The notes under the pieces were generated by a model, which was not told the DNA's origin, made no database searches, and saw nothing but the letters and a program-made list of their open reading frames with translations. From Arenicella chitinivorans (GTDB taxonomy: Bacteria > Pseudomonadota > Gammaproteobacteria > Arenicellales > Arenicellaceae): DNA of 64,000 nt. Where the stretch lies: assembly GCF_014651515.1 (NCBI RefSeq), contig NZ_BMXA01000001.1, forward strand, positions 124,001 through 188,000, given 5' to 3'. Shown here one piece after another: positions 1 to 6,980 of this stretch. Every line of letters begins with the position of its first letter. Position 1 is the first letter of the stretch. Made by a program: the position numbers and the translations under genes.

Positions 1-1
1 T

Positions 2-229
2 GGCTATTTAGAAGATCCGGCAACAGGTTCAGGAAATGCAGCTTTTGGCTATTATCTCTTGAAGCACGGTAAATGGGATGGTGAGGTGATGAAAATTGAA
101 CAAAATAGTTTCCGCGACTTTCCTAATTACGTCCAGCTTTTCTCGAAAGGCGTTAATATAAGTAATTGTCAGGTATGGTTTGGAGGAGGCGCTATTCTAA
201 AGGTAGACGGGGATTATATTTTGCGTTGA
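2..229 (+). CDS. PhzF-family isomerase, C-terminal part (5' end outside window)
   Basis: The window opens inside a reading frame that runs from base 2 to a TGA at 227-229. It begins with the motif GYLEDPATGSGNAA, the glycine-rich signature of PhzF/diaminopimelate-epimerase-fold proteins (usual form EDPATGSA). It ends with a short beta-strand tail containing WFGGGAILKVDGDY, as expected for the C-terminus of this family, which is normally 260-300 residues long. PhzF-like enzymes catalyse isomerisation reactions in the cytoplasm; most family members have no known substrate. About 75 residues are visible, so whether the gene is intact cannot be told. It is followed by an attC-like palindrome, so it may be the last gene of a cassette. 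Confidence 0.8.
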   Translation, partial: GYLEDPATGSGNAAFGYYLLKHGKWDGEVMKIEQNSFRDFPNYVQLFSKGVNISNCQVWFGGGAILKVDGDYILR

Positions 230-271
230 TAGAAACGACACAAAATGGCCATTCAAGCGCTTCCGGTCTGA

Positions 272-367
272 CGTTAAAACCTCCGCGTTTTTTGTGTTGC
301 TCGCTGCGCTCAAACATTAATACAAAAACACTCCGGCTTGGGCTCAGCTGAAGCAGGCGTTATAAGT
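272..367 (+). repeat. attC-like imperfect palindrome 1
   Basis: The spacer after the PhzF fragment holds a roughly 95-base imperfect inverted repeat. A left arm near 280-297 (CTCCGCGTTTTTTGTG) partly pairs with a right arm near 323-336 (CAAAAACACTCCGG). The 3' edge reads GGCGTTATAAG, similar to the GTT core of an integron recombination site, and a gene starts 14 bases further on. This is the layout of an integron attC site, but the core does not match GTTRRRY strictly and no integrase gene is in the window. It could also be an unrelated dispersed palindrome. Confidence 0.35.
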
Positions 368-380
368 GTGAGAGATAATA

Positions 381-893
381 ATGGAAAATATAGTCGATAT
401 TATAGAAGGTTTGCTCCTTGAGCCTCCTCGAAAATTGGTACCAATACTTGAGAATGGGCATTCCAAACGATCGAGTCCATATGAAGTTCCAGATTTATCT
501 GATTATGATTTTGACGAGAACAATATGCCTTATGGATCGGTGGCTACAATTACAGCTGAGCATATGTCCGAGCTGGATCCTCGTCACACAGAAGGCGGTG
601 CTGCAGAGAAAATGGCTTCTCATTTTAAGCAAGAATATCAGTTACTCGTTCAAACACTAACTAACAAGTATAGAGAACCTCAAATTACCGGTACCCTGCG
701 TGGACATCACTGGGGGCTAGGAATTGCAAGTGAGATCGATAACTTACGTATTGGAGATAGTACAGATTTTTCTCTGTGGATACGCGGGACCTACGAAAAG
801 AAAAACATATTTTTGGTAAATACGTTTGATGCTGGTGATAGTGAATTCACTGCACAGATATGGGCATACTGTGCATTTGGTCAAAATGACTGA
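381..893 (+). CDS. Uncharacterised 170-residue acidic protein in cassette-like position
   Basis: The ATG at 381 follows a purine-rich GAGAGATAATA stretch that can serve as ribosome binding site. The product is acidic and soluble, with no signal peptide or membrane segment. Residues 30-60 are rich in Asp and Glu, and the C-terminal third has alternating hydrophobic residues that look like beta strands. I do not recognise a family. Its position between two attC-like palindromes, on the same strand as its neighbours, suggests a mobile gene cassette. An immunity-protein role is conceivable given the nearby barstar gene, but nothing in the sequence proves it. Confidence 0.6.
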   Translation: MENIVDIIEGLLLEPPRKLVPILENGHSKRSSPYEVPDLSDYDFDENNMPYGSVATITAEHMSELDPRHTEGGAAEKMASHFKQEYQLLVQTLTNKYREPQITGTLRGHHWGLGIASEIDNLRIGDSTDFSLWIRGTYEKKNIFLVNTFDAGDSEFTAQIWAYCAFGQND

Positions 894-992
894 TAACAAA
901 TTGTCAAAGTACACTGCGCCGCAAACGCAGCAATTGTGCGGGACGCGCTTGTCAACGCTCCCCTTGGAAAGGCGCTACACACCTCGTTAATG
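894..992 (+). repeat. attC-like imperfect palindrome 2
   Basis: Directly after the TGA at 893, a TAAC (894-897) opens a roughly 100-base element that closes with CTCGTTAATG (983-992), so the outer ends are complementary (TAAC/GTTA). Inside it GCGCCGCA pairs imperfectly with TGCGGGACGCGC, and GTCAACGC recalls motifs in Vibrio attC repeats. The length and the position immediately after a stop codon fit an integron attC. No integrase is visible and the core is not a perfect consensus. Confidence 0.4.
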
Positions 993-1076
993 CATGAGTA
1001 ATGAGTATAAAAAGGATTATCTGCAAAATTTATACTAAATACTCACAAGCATAGTGATCGCTCGGGTGGAAGTGAT

Positions 1077-1163
1077 ATGATGCTTTGCTCACTTAAAAAG
1101 TATATCGAAGCGCTCGGTTGCAAACTCAATATCAATATGTTTAAACCATACGTGCACTATTGA
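1077..1163 (+). pseudogene. C-terminal remnant of an XRE-family antitoxin
   Basis: A 28-codon frame from ATG 1077 to TGA 1161-1163 encodes DMMLCSLKKYIEALGCKLNI followed by a short tail. In many XRE-type antitoxins the end of the helix-turn-helix domain reads like DMxLSTLRKYIEALGGxLEI, so the match to that segment is close and ordered. The first helices of the DNA-binding domain and the usual end are missing, and no toxin gene is adjacent. I read this as the leftover of a decayed toxin-antitoxin cassette. Because the match is short, a chance or unrelated peptide cannot be fully excluded. Confidence 0.45.
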
Positions 1164-1278
1164 ATGAAATATCACAAAGCCATGTACATGTACGCCCGCT
1201 GCGTAGGTTTGGGGGCGCTCGACTGGCATATTAAAACCTACTTCGTTATCGCCGGTACTTGCCGCGCTAGATGATGCA

Positions 1279-1452
1279 ATGAACAATAATGGAGAGCATG
1301 GAGTGGCGTTAGCCCTCTTTTTGCTCGCAGGTGTTTTCTATATTTTAGGTTGGGTCGGCTCGGCGTCAGTATTGTCAATACTTGGTGTCGTAATCGAGTT
1401 GGCTGCATGGATATCGCTTTTTAGTAAAGACCGAAATAGGAAACCAGATTAA
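1279..1452 (+). CDS. Small membrane protein, 57 residues
   Basis: An open frame from ATG 1279 to TAA 1450-1452 encodes 57 residues. The N-terminus MNNNGEHG is polar. It is followed by about 40 hydrophobic residues that can form two transmembrane helices (roughly 9-27 and 29-47), with a bend at GWVGSAS, and a basic tail KDRNRKPD that would sit in the cytoplasm. No family is recognised. It lies between attC-like boundaries, and small membrane proteins are common cargo of gene cassettes. No strong Shine-Dalgarno is seen, so the start is moderately supported. Confidence 0.5.
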   Translation: MNNNGEHGVALALFLLAGVFYILGWVGSASVLSILGVVIELAAWISLFSKDRNRKPD

Positions 1453-1539
1453 ATAAGGGCGTCGCACTTTAGTGGCATTGAATAGCCCAAATGATATTCT
1501 AATGCTTCACCGTTTTAACAATGTGCGCGATTTAGTTAG

Positions 1540-1908
1540 ATGACCCCAATTTCTCTAGAGCAGATAAAAGATTTTGCCGTGTCGGAACTTGGGCTACTTA
1601 ATCGTGAACCTAACGGAAAAACATGTTTGCTATGTGAGTCTCAATTAGCGGGAGAGGATGGCAAAGAATTCATAGAAGCCTATGCAAACAAGTTCAGTGT
1701 CGATATTTCCCAATTCGATTGGGTTAAGATATTTGGTCCGGAGCAAAGCGCTAATCCACTAGGCCTATTGGTTGGTTTGTTGCAAAAACATGTGCTCCGT
1801 CGAAGCGACCGTGAGTTATGCGGCACTCTTCACGTTACATTAAATCATCTGGTGATGTGTGCCAACAATCAGGCTTGGCAAGATCCACTGAGCCGGCCGA
1901 ACGTGTAA
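1540..1908 (+). CDS. DUF1493-like small protein (acyl-carrier-protein-like fold)
   Basis: The product has 122 residues. The segment around residues 30-67, with ESQLAGEDGKEFIEAYANKF followed by VDISQFDWVKIFGPE, follows the DUF1493 pattern (Gly-x-Asp-Gly, then EF-EAF, then VD-S-F-x-x-YF). That family has an acyl-carrier-like helical fold and unknown function, and is found in enterobacteria and other gammaproteobacteria. The ATG overlaps the sequence GTTAGAT (1535-1541), which fits an integron core site exactly, and the stop codon abuts the next attC-like palindrome. This is the best-formed cassette in the region. The final 40 residues are less typical. Confidence 0.55.
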   Translation: MTPISLEQIKDFAVSELGLLNREPNGKTCLLCESQLAGEDGKEFIEAYANKFSVDISQFDWVKIFGPEQSANPLGLLVGLLQKHVLRRSDRELCGTLHVTLNHLVMCANNQAWQDPLSRPNV

Positions 1909-1976
1909 CAAGAATTAACACAAACGGTCTCATCGCTCGGACACTTGCTACGCAGTAGCCTTCATTGGTGTTACAT
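1905..1976 (+). repeat. attC-like imperfect palindrome 3
   Basis: GTAACA at 1905-1910, overlapping the preceding stop codon, is complementary to TGTTAC at 1969-1974. The 70-base interior contains an imperfectly paired centre around CTTGCTACGCAGTAGCC. The next ATG lies at 1975. A stop codon inside the left end and a start codon just after the right core is the usual layout of integron cassettes. Together with the GTTAGAT core at 1535 it would delimit one complete cassette of about 435 bases. Confidence 0.45.
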
Positions 1977-2259
1977 GTCTAAACTCAACAAAGAAAATAT
2001 CGACGGTACTAGTTATTCCGGTGTTTGTTCAGACCATGATGGTTTCAATGCGCCGAGTAGAGTTCGGTAAGGAGCATGGCCGGCATTTCTGAATTCCTTG
2101 AATAAGACAGAGCCCACGAAAATTTAAAACGACGCATTAGAGACTTTGGTAATTTCATCTGATACGTCACTATGTATATTGCTATGCTGGGGCTACTCGA
2201 ACTCAGGGTGCGCCAACAACTTAGGTGTGGCGTTTAGGTATCGCATTGGGAGGATTAAT
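1977..2259. other. Spacer without a convincing gene
   Basis: Only a 31-codon open frame (1975-2070) starts directly behind the attC-like site; it has no recognisable family and no clear ribosome binding site. The rest is AT-rich and carries stops in all frames. The end of the spacer, AACAACTTAGGTGTGGCGTTTAGG (about 2215-2238), may be a degraded cassette boundary, but I could not pair its arms. Confidence 0.4.
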
Positions 2260-2511
2260 TTGAAGCCTTTAAAAGAGCGGTTAAAAATTTATAAGCTGAT
2301 TGTTTTGGTTGGTATTGGATTGACCTTTATCCTTCTTTTGGCAGGGTATGACTACTCAAAGTCAAAGGGTTTTTATCCGTCTACAGAGCGAAAACCGCTA
2401 AACTTTACTGAAGCTTTAACTAGCTTGCCCACTGAATTTATATGGTTTCTATTGGTATTGTTTTTAATCGTGTTTGTCGTAGAACTTTTCGTATCTATCT
2501 TTAAAAAATAG
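2260..2511 (+). CDS. Small two-helix membrane protein, 83 residues
   Basis: A TTG start at 2260 is chosen because GGGAGG lies six bases upstream; a longer frame upstream has no such site. The protein starts with a basic stretch (KPLKERLKIYK), then a hydrophobic helix at about residues 13-31, a polar loop with SKGFYPSTERKP, and a second helix at about 59-77 ending in FKK. Both ends would be cytoplasmic. No domain family is recognised. The gene is AT-rich compared with the core genes to the right, which agrees with foreign origin. Confidence 0.55.
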   Translation: MKPLKERLKIYKLIVLVGIGLTFILLLAGYDYSKSKGFYPSTERKPLNFTEALTSLPTEFIWFLLVLFLIVFVVELFVSIFKK

Positions 2512-2719
2512 CCTGAGCTTAAGCGTTTGAGTTCAAGAGCAACCTACCTACCCGATCAATGAAAAAACGACCACTGCCCCCGATCGTTGGGTGCGCCCGT
2601 GGCCGCGAAGCCTGGCAGCTGAATAAGCTCGTAGTTGATTTTCAAGATATATGGCAAAAAAAGGTGAGACAGTGAACATGGAGACTCATTATCCTGCAGG
2701 CTCAATTAGAGGCTAGAGC

Positions 2720-3607
2720 ATGCGTTGGGTAGATCGAATTCGCTTAGTTATAGAGTATGTGGAAGAGAATCTTGTTGGTGAAATTTCTATTGATGATGCA
2801 GCAAAAATCGCTTGTTGTTCGAAATTTCATCTGAATCGAGTATTTTTCTCCTATTTTGATACTACGTTCTCTGAGTACGTAAGAAGGAGAAGGTTTACTT
2901 TGGCAGCCGCCGATGTGGTAAGCACTCAAGCTACCATCGTGAACATCGCAATGAAGTATGGGTATACATCGCCAAATGCATTCACACGATCATTTCGTAA
3001 AATTCATGGTGTAAACCCGAGTGAGGTTCGCTCTGCTAATGCGACGATTACAACATACCGCAAAGCCTCTTTTCCTTTAGAACCTGTTGAGGTTGAGAGA
3101 ATGGAATATAAAATAGTAGAGAAGGCATCGTTTAATATCGTCGGGAAAAGTAAACGGTTTGAGTTTGACGATTTCACTAAAAACGGCAAGAAATTTTGGA
3201 AAGAGTATGTCGGCTCAGATGGCTATAAATCTCTTTGCGAATTGACTGACGGTAAGCCAGGATTGGTAAGTGGCTCCCCATTACTGACTGCATACTTCCC
3301 CGACGAAAAAAAAGCGCAAGATAAGTTTTTAGACGTCCTTGGTGTGGAATACGATACTGGCGACAAGGCAACGACATTTGAAACTCATAGCGTTCCTGCC
3401 GCAACTTACGCGGAGTTTGACTGTTTATATCGTGGGGCGATGAAAACGAACCGGTACATTTATAGCGAATGGTTTTCTGCGACGGGTTATGAGCGGGATG
3501 GCAGTAAACCTGACATCGTGGCCTATTTCCCTATGCCTTGGAGACATTTTAGTGAAATGAGGGTACGTTGGTGGGTACCAATTATCAAGAACAGCGACGG
3601 CGTTTAG
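2720..3607 (+). CDS. AraC-family regulator with GyrI-like effector domain
   Basis: Residues 5-105 form an AraC/XylS double helix-turn-helix: IDDAAKIACCSKFHLNRVFF is the first motif and ATIVNIAMKYGYTSPNAFTR the second. The remaining 190 residues form a GyrI-like (SoxS/Rob-type) small-molecule-binding domain, as in Rob and related drug-sensing activators. The domain order HTH then GyrI is typical of this class, and 295 residues is a normal length. The likely role is transcription activation in response to an amphipathic ligand. No target operon is adjacent. It sits in the cassette-like region but is longer than usual cassette genes. Confidence 0.88.
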   Translation: MRWVDRIRLVIEYVEENLVGEISIDDAAKIACCSKFHLNRVFFSYFDTTFSEYVRRRRFTLAAADVVSTQATIVNIAMKYGYTSPNAFTRSFRKIHGVNPSEVRSANATITTYRKASFPLEPVEVERMEYKIVEKASFNIVGKSKRFEFDDFTKNGKKFWKEYVGSDGYKSLCELTDGKPGLVSGSPLLTAYFPDEKKAQDKFLDVLGVEYDTGDKATTFETHSVPAATYAEFDCLYRGAMKTNRYIYSEWFSATGYERDGSKPDIVAYFPMPWRHFSEMRVRWWVPIIKNSDGV

Positions 3608-3649
3608 CCTCCATCATCATCAACAGCAACAATCTAAAGTTAGTAAGCG

Positions 3650-3865
3650 ATGAATAATAGCGGGCAGTTCGGAGAATTAATGAATCTGTTTAAGGTGGCG
3701 AAAAGTCCAAGTTTTCGATCTAAGCGAGATCGTTGGTGGTGTGTTCTTTTCACGTGCTTGGCTACCTTTCGATTGCGTATTGCTTCGTCTATAAATCATG
3801 AGCCTGTAAACCACTTAGTTTATAGCGGTGTGGTTGTTGGTTTTTTAGTAGGCATGCGATCGTGA
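3650..3865 (+). CDS. Uncharacterised 71-residue ORF overlapping the barstar gene
   Basis: The frame starts at ATG 3650 and ends in TGA 3863-3865, sharing four bases (GTGA) with the start of the barstar-type gene. That arrangement usually means translational coupling. The product is basic, with a possible weak membrane segment in the last 20 residues (LVYSGVVVGFLVGM). It shows no similarity to barnase or other ribonucleases that I can see. No good ribosome binding site is visible, so it may be only a leader or a remnant of a toxin gene. Confidence 0.35.
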   Translation: MNNSGQFGELMNLFKVAKSPSFRSKRDRWWCVLFTCLATFRLRIASSINHEPVNHLVYSGVVVGFLVGMRS

Positions 3866-4143
3866 AAGTTATTATTGACTGGAGTGAAATTCAATCCCCT
3901 GACGATTATTTCTCTCAATTACTGCCGCAGGTTGGCGCGCCAGACTGGCATGGTAGAAATTTGAATGCCCTAGCAGACAGTTTGGTTACGGGAGGCATCA
4001 ATAAACTTGAGCCGCCTTTCTGCCTTATAAACCTACAGACTGGTTCAGTGCCCCCTGAGCTTCAAGACTTCGTTACAGGTCTAAACGAAATCTACGACGA
4101 AGCTAGTAGCAATGGCAGGAAAATTAGCGTGTTCAGTGAGTAG
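3862..4143 (+). CDS. Barstar-family ribonuclease inhibitor
   Basis: The protein has 93 residues, the usual size of barstar (about 90). It starts with a beta strand and helix (KVIIDWSEIQSPDDYFSQLL). The diagnostic segment GAPDWHGRNLNALADSL corresponds to barstar's YYGENLDALWDCL, the helix and loop that plug the barnase active site. It ends in the expected strand ISVFSE. Barstar-like proteins bind and inhibit secreted or contact-delivered ribonucleases in the cytoplasm. The start is a GTG overlapping the stop of the upstream ORF. No ribonuclease toxin is next to it, so it may act as an orphan immunity gene. Confidence 0.8.
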   Translation: MKVIIDWSEIQSPDDYFSQLLPQVGAPDWHGRNLNALADSLVTGGINKLEPPFCLINLQTGSVPPELQDFVTGLNEIYDEASSNGRKISVFSE

Positions 4144-4241
4144 TGTTATGGTAAGAAAGTGTGGTGGTATATTTCATACACCACTAAATACGGTCGCCTT
4201 GCTAGAACACGCTCGAGCTCACAGCTCGGTAGGTAGCAAAC

Positions 4242-4631
4242 GTGAAGCGAAAAACTAGCGGCGCACTATTCTCGCTAGGCATTCTGGCCGTAGCATTTTA
4301 CTTTTACAGTAGACACCTGTTGTTTCTCATGGATTGGGAGTAAGTCAATATTTACGAATCTCCAAATCGATTGTGGTCCGTAAAGCAATACCAATCAAAG
4401 TCAGAAGCAGGGCATGCACCATACGGTGATAACTTCGTTATCGAGTCTTGGAAGTCGTTTCCAAAGGCGAAGATGGGAGAGACATTCTTTGCGGGATACT
4501 GTCAGCCTCTCCCAAACTTGGTGTGGGTGAGCAACGAGGAACTAATTATTACCTGCAAAACCACGGCTGATGGCATCAAAACGCAGTCAACCATTGTGCA
4601 TGGAATTAACGTGAGGGTGATCACCAAGTGA
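4242..4631 (+). pseudogene. Membrane-anchored small protein gene interrupted by one TAA
   Basis: A frame from GTG 4242 encodes a signal-anchor (KRKTSGALFSLGILAVAFYFYSR in order, basic then hydrophobic) and meets TAA at 4341-4343 after DWE. The same frame then continues without interruption as VNIYESPNRLWSVKQY through to TGA 4629-4631, giving 129 codons in all. The piece after the stop reads like an extracytoplasmic domain of the kind beginning ES-PN-x-x-W-S-V-x-Y in small exported proteins. A single nonsense mutation in an otherwise intact gene is the simplest explanation. Initiation again at TTG 4371 is possible but would lack the export signal. Confidence 0.6.
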
Positions 4632-4684
4632 TGCCCCATTGCATCGAAAATAGGGCTGGGTTACGGAGATAATGGGGCTAAATT

Positions 4685-5131
4685 ATGAGTGAAGCACTTT
4701 ACAGACTTGGTCTCGTCCCTTTTTCACACAGCTAATAGCCGACACGAGGATATCAAGGCCGTCACACCACAACTCATCGAGAATTGCACCAACTCCCTTC
4801 CGGTGGGCTCGTTATCGACGTCCCCGGCATACGTGAGTTGAGGGTAGTTGAAATCAGAGGCTCCATCGGCCCAGTCTTTGAAGACATCGGGTTCTTAGCG
4901 ATGCAATGCCAGTTTGCCGATTGTAATCACGTAATCGAGCCGGGTTGTGCGGTGTTGCAGGCGGTTGAAGAGAACGTATTGGGTGGGCGAAGGTTGGCCA
5001 ACTACAAAAAATTACGACGCGAAAATGTGTTGGCAACAGCAACCTTGGCTGAGAAACGTGCGCGTGACCGCGAGTTCGGCAAAATGGTTAAAGAAGCAAA
5101 GCGCTTGAAGCAGACAAAGGATACAACATAA
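4685..5131 (+). pseudogene. rsgA-like GTPase remnant with large internal deletion
   Basis: ATG 4685 begins MSEALYRLGLVPF, the typical start of RsgA (ribosome small-subunit GTPase). With one missing base restored near 4724 it continues FTQLIADTR. It then jumps directly to GRHTTTHRELHQLPSGG and LVIDVPGIREL, the switch region and G3 motif, followed by the zinc-binding C-terminal domain: C and H ligands in FLAMQCQFADCNH then EPGC. The OB fold, Walker A and NKxD parts, about 170 residues, are missing. It cannot be a working GTPase. The remaining zinc-finger part is open to TAA 5129-5131 and could still be translated from TTG 4784. Confidence 0.75.
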
Positions 5132-5399
5132 AGCTTCCTACGATTTGAGCCAGTAGGATAAGCGTCTACAAGAGCGCAGAACAACGCTGAATAAGTGGGT
5201 TTAACGCGATGTTCAACGTATCTGCCTGTTTGGTGGCTACGCCCCAATCGACAGACCGAGAGCTCTACCTGAACAGTGGGTATAGGCGATATTGAAAAAC
5301 TCGGGCATTGCCTAACAAGGTCGCGTCTAGTCGGCCGTGTGGTTATCATGAGGGACGGACACTCATGTGCCGTTGGGGAAAAACCAATTGAGAAAGAGA

Positions 5400-5894
5400 A
5401 TGAAGCAGGGTGAGTTAGTATTTTTTTGTGGAAAAATGGGGGCAGGCAAGTCCACTCGAGCTGTGGAGATTGCGCGAAATCGAAACGCAGTTTTGATTTC
5501 AGAAGATGAGTGGCTTCAGTCGCTCTATCCCAATAAGATCAAGTCACTGGAAGACTATATAAAATACTCGGGTCTGCTTAAGTCTCAGGTCAAAAAGCTG
5601 GTGCAGGCGGTACTGACTGCGGGGGGCGATGTTGTTATGGATTTTCCGGCCAATACCGTTTCACAGAGGGCTTGGTTCCGAGCGATCTTCTCAAAGGTCA
5701 ACGCGCCGCACGAAATGGTATACCTGAATACGCCAGAGCACGTGTGCCTTGAACGCATTGCCAAGCGGCGTGAAAATCGCCCTGAGCGAGTTAACACGGA
5801 CTCGGTTGAGATGTTTGAGGCTGTGACCCGTTTTTTTACCGCGCCAACGACGAGTGAAGGCTTCAATATCACAGAAGTAGTTAAGGATAAATAA
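5400..5894 (+). CDS. P-loop ATPase/kinase (AAA_33, zeta-toxin-like)
   Basis: The Walker A motif GKMGAGKST lies at residues 11-19 from the ATG at 5400, which is preceded by GAGAAAGAG; a GTG at 5367 gives a longer alternative. Residues FPANTVSQRAWFR and the late basic segment RIAKRRENRPERV form the lid and arginine region seen in small P-loop kinases such as AAA_33 and zeta/chloramphenicol phosphotransferase-like proteins. At 164 residues it is a single-domain enzyme that would phosphorylate a small molecule or nucleoside. The substrate is unknown. It lies in the accessory region and may be resistance or toxin related. Confidence 0.78.
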   Translation: MKQGELVFFCGKMGAGKSTRAVEIARNRNAVLISEDEWLQSLYPNKIKSLEDYIKYSGLLKSQVKKLVQAVLTAGGDVVMDFPANTVSQRAWFRAIFSKVNAPHEMVYLNTPEHVCLERIAKRRENRPERVNTDSVEMFEAVTRFFTAPTTSEGFNITEVVKDK

Positions 5895-6006
5895 GCGCAG
5901 CGGAATGCGTGGCTATCGCTGATCGCCACGTTAAAAGAGTGTACAGTGACATTAGTTTTATAGCGATGGATGCCGTGGGAGATTAAGCCATGGCGGGTGT
6001 GATTGA

Positions 6007-6594
6007 GTGAGCCGAGAGGACTACGACAAGTCGGTGTGGGAACCGCTCAGTGATGAAGGGGCGAACTTTTGTACCTTCCGCCTTCGTGATGACTTTGGCG
6101 CGCAAAATCTGACGTTCAACCCGAGCATGCTTAACCTAATTGTGAGTGTATCTGCGGCGATCGTCGGTATCAGCATTCTGGGTTATCTGTCATTTTTCGA
6201 GCCTGTAGATTTGTTCGGGGCCGACAGCGGGCAGCTAGGAAGCGTGTTTACGTTAGTTGCTGGTTTAGTTTTCCTGCTGATGGGCATATGGATGATGCTT
6301 TCTTTGTTTAATACGATTTCTTTTGATGTGTCTACCGAGACTGTTTACATACGGCGGATCAGGCCGTTTGGTATGGAAACGTTGGCAATTCCCTTTAGTC
6401 GTGTAAACGCTGTGCAATTGTTGAAGAAGACAATCAAAGCACGTGGTAGTTATGACACCTATGAGCTAAATTTGATTCACATCGATGGATCGAGGACAAT
6501 GCTCGTGACACATGGGAGTAAACGGGTTATGGACTTGGATGCGCAGCGAATCGGTAAGTTATTGGGGCGAAGTGTTGTCACTAATGCTCGGTGA
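6007..6594 (+). CDS. Uncharacterised membrane protein with PH-like C-terminal domain
   Basis: The GTG start at 6007 gives 195 residues. Two transmembrane helices are visible at about residues 41-62 and 77-101, with a short acidic loop between them. The cytoplasmic half (about 105-190) reads as a run of beta strands (TVYIRRIRPFGMETLAIPFS, then VNAVQLLKK, then YELNLIHIDGSRTMLV) ending in a helix. That pattern resembles bacterial PH-like domains in small membrane proteins. No function can be assigned. It sits downstream of the P-loop kinase on the same strand with about 110 bases between them. Confidence 0.65.
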   Translation: MSREDYDKSVWEPLSDEGANFCTFRLRDDFGAQNLTFNPSMLNLIVSVSAAIVGISILGYLSFFEPVDLFGADSGQLGSVFTLVAGLVFLLMGIWMMLSLFNTISFDVSTETVYIRRIRPFGMETLAIPFSRVNAVQLLKKTIKARGSYDTYELNLIHIDGSRTMLVTHGSKRVMDLDAQRIGKLLGRSVVTNAR

Positions 6595-6701
6595 CATCCA
6601 TAGGTGGCATTCTTGAGCGTGAATGCGTTGTCTGACTATGCGGTTTGAGCGAACGACCACGTCGAAGAAAGATGGTAACGAATAGCAACGGAGAGAAAGA
6701 A

Positions 6702-6956
6702 TTGAAAAGTAGGAAGAACTGGCTGTTAATGGTTTTGTTATGTGTCGGTGGCTGTTCAGTCTCTGGTGAGCAGGCGTTGTATAATAATTGTGTTGACCTT
6801 GGCACAGAAGAGCAAATGGAAGGCTGGGACGAATCAGACAGACCGTCGGTCAAAGCCGGTGTTAAACAAGGGTGTGAAATGATCATGAAGGAGTGTGAAA
6901 AAGACCCAGACGGTGCCATGTGCGTTGCGTTTAAAGAAAAGTACGGGGCCGAGTAG
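6702..6956 (+). CDS. Small lipoprotein, 84 residues
   Basis: The start chosen is TTG 6702 because GGAGAGAAAG lies just upstream and the product then begins with a proper export signal: KSRKNWLLMVLLCVGGC, a basic n-region, hydrophobic core and lipobox VGGC. The mature peptide (about 67 residues) has four further cysteines (NNC, GC, KEC, MC), enough for two disulfides, in an acidic, helical context. It is likely a periplasm-facing lipoprotein. No family is recognised. A longer reading from 6645 would bury the signal and is rejected. Confidence 0.6.
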   Translation: MKSRKNWLLMVLLCVGGCSVSGEQALYNNCVDLGTEEQMEGWDESDRPSVKAGVKQGCEMIMKECEKDPDGAMCVAFKEKYGAE

Positions 6957-6980
6957 TCCGTAGAGTTGATTTACCATTAG

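Noticed and set aside
1089-1286. 65-residue ORF on the - strand in the cassette region
   Set aside because: No ribosome site; overlaps the XRE remnant and the small membrane gene, both better supported.
5002-5349. 115-residue ORF on the - strand
   Set aside because: Antisense to the rsgA remnant and spacer; contains no recognisable pattern.
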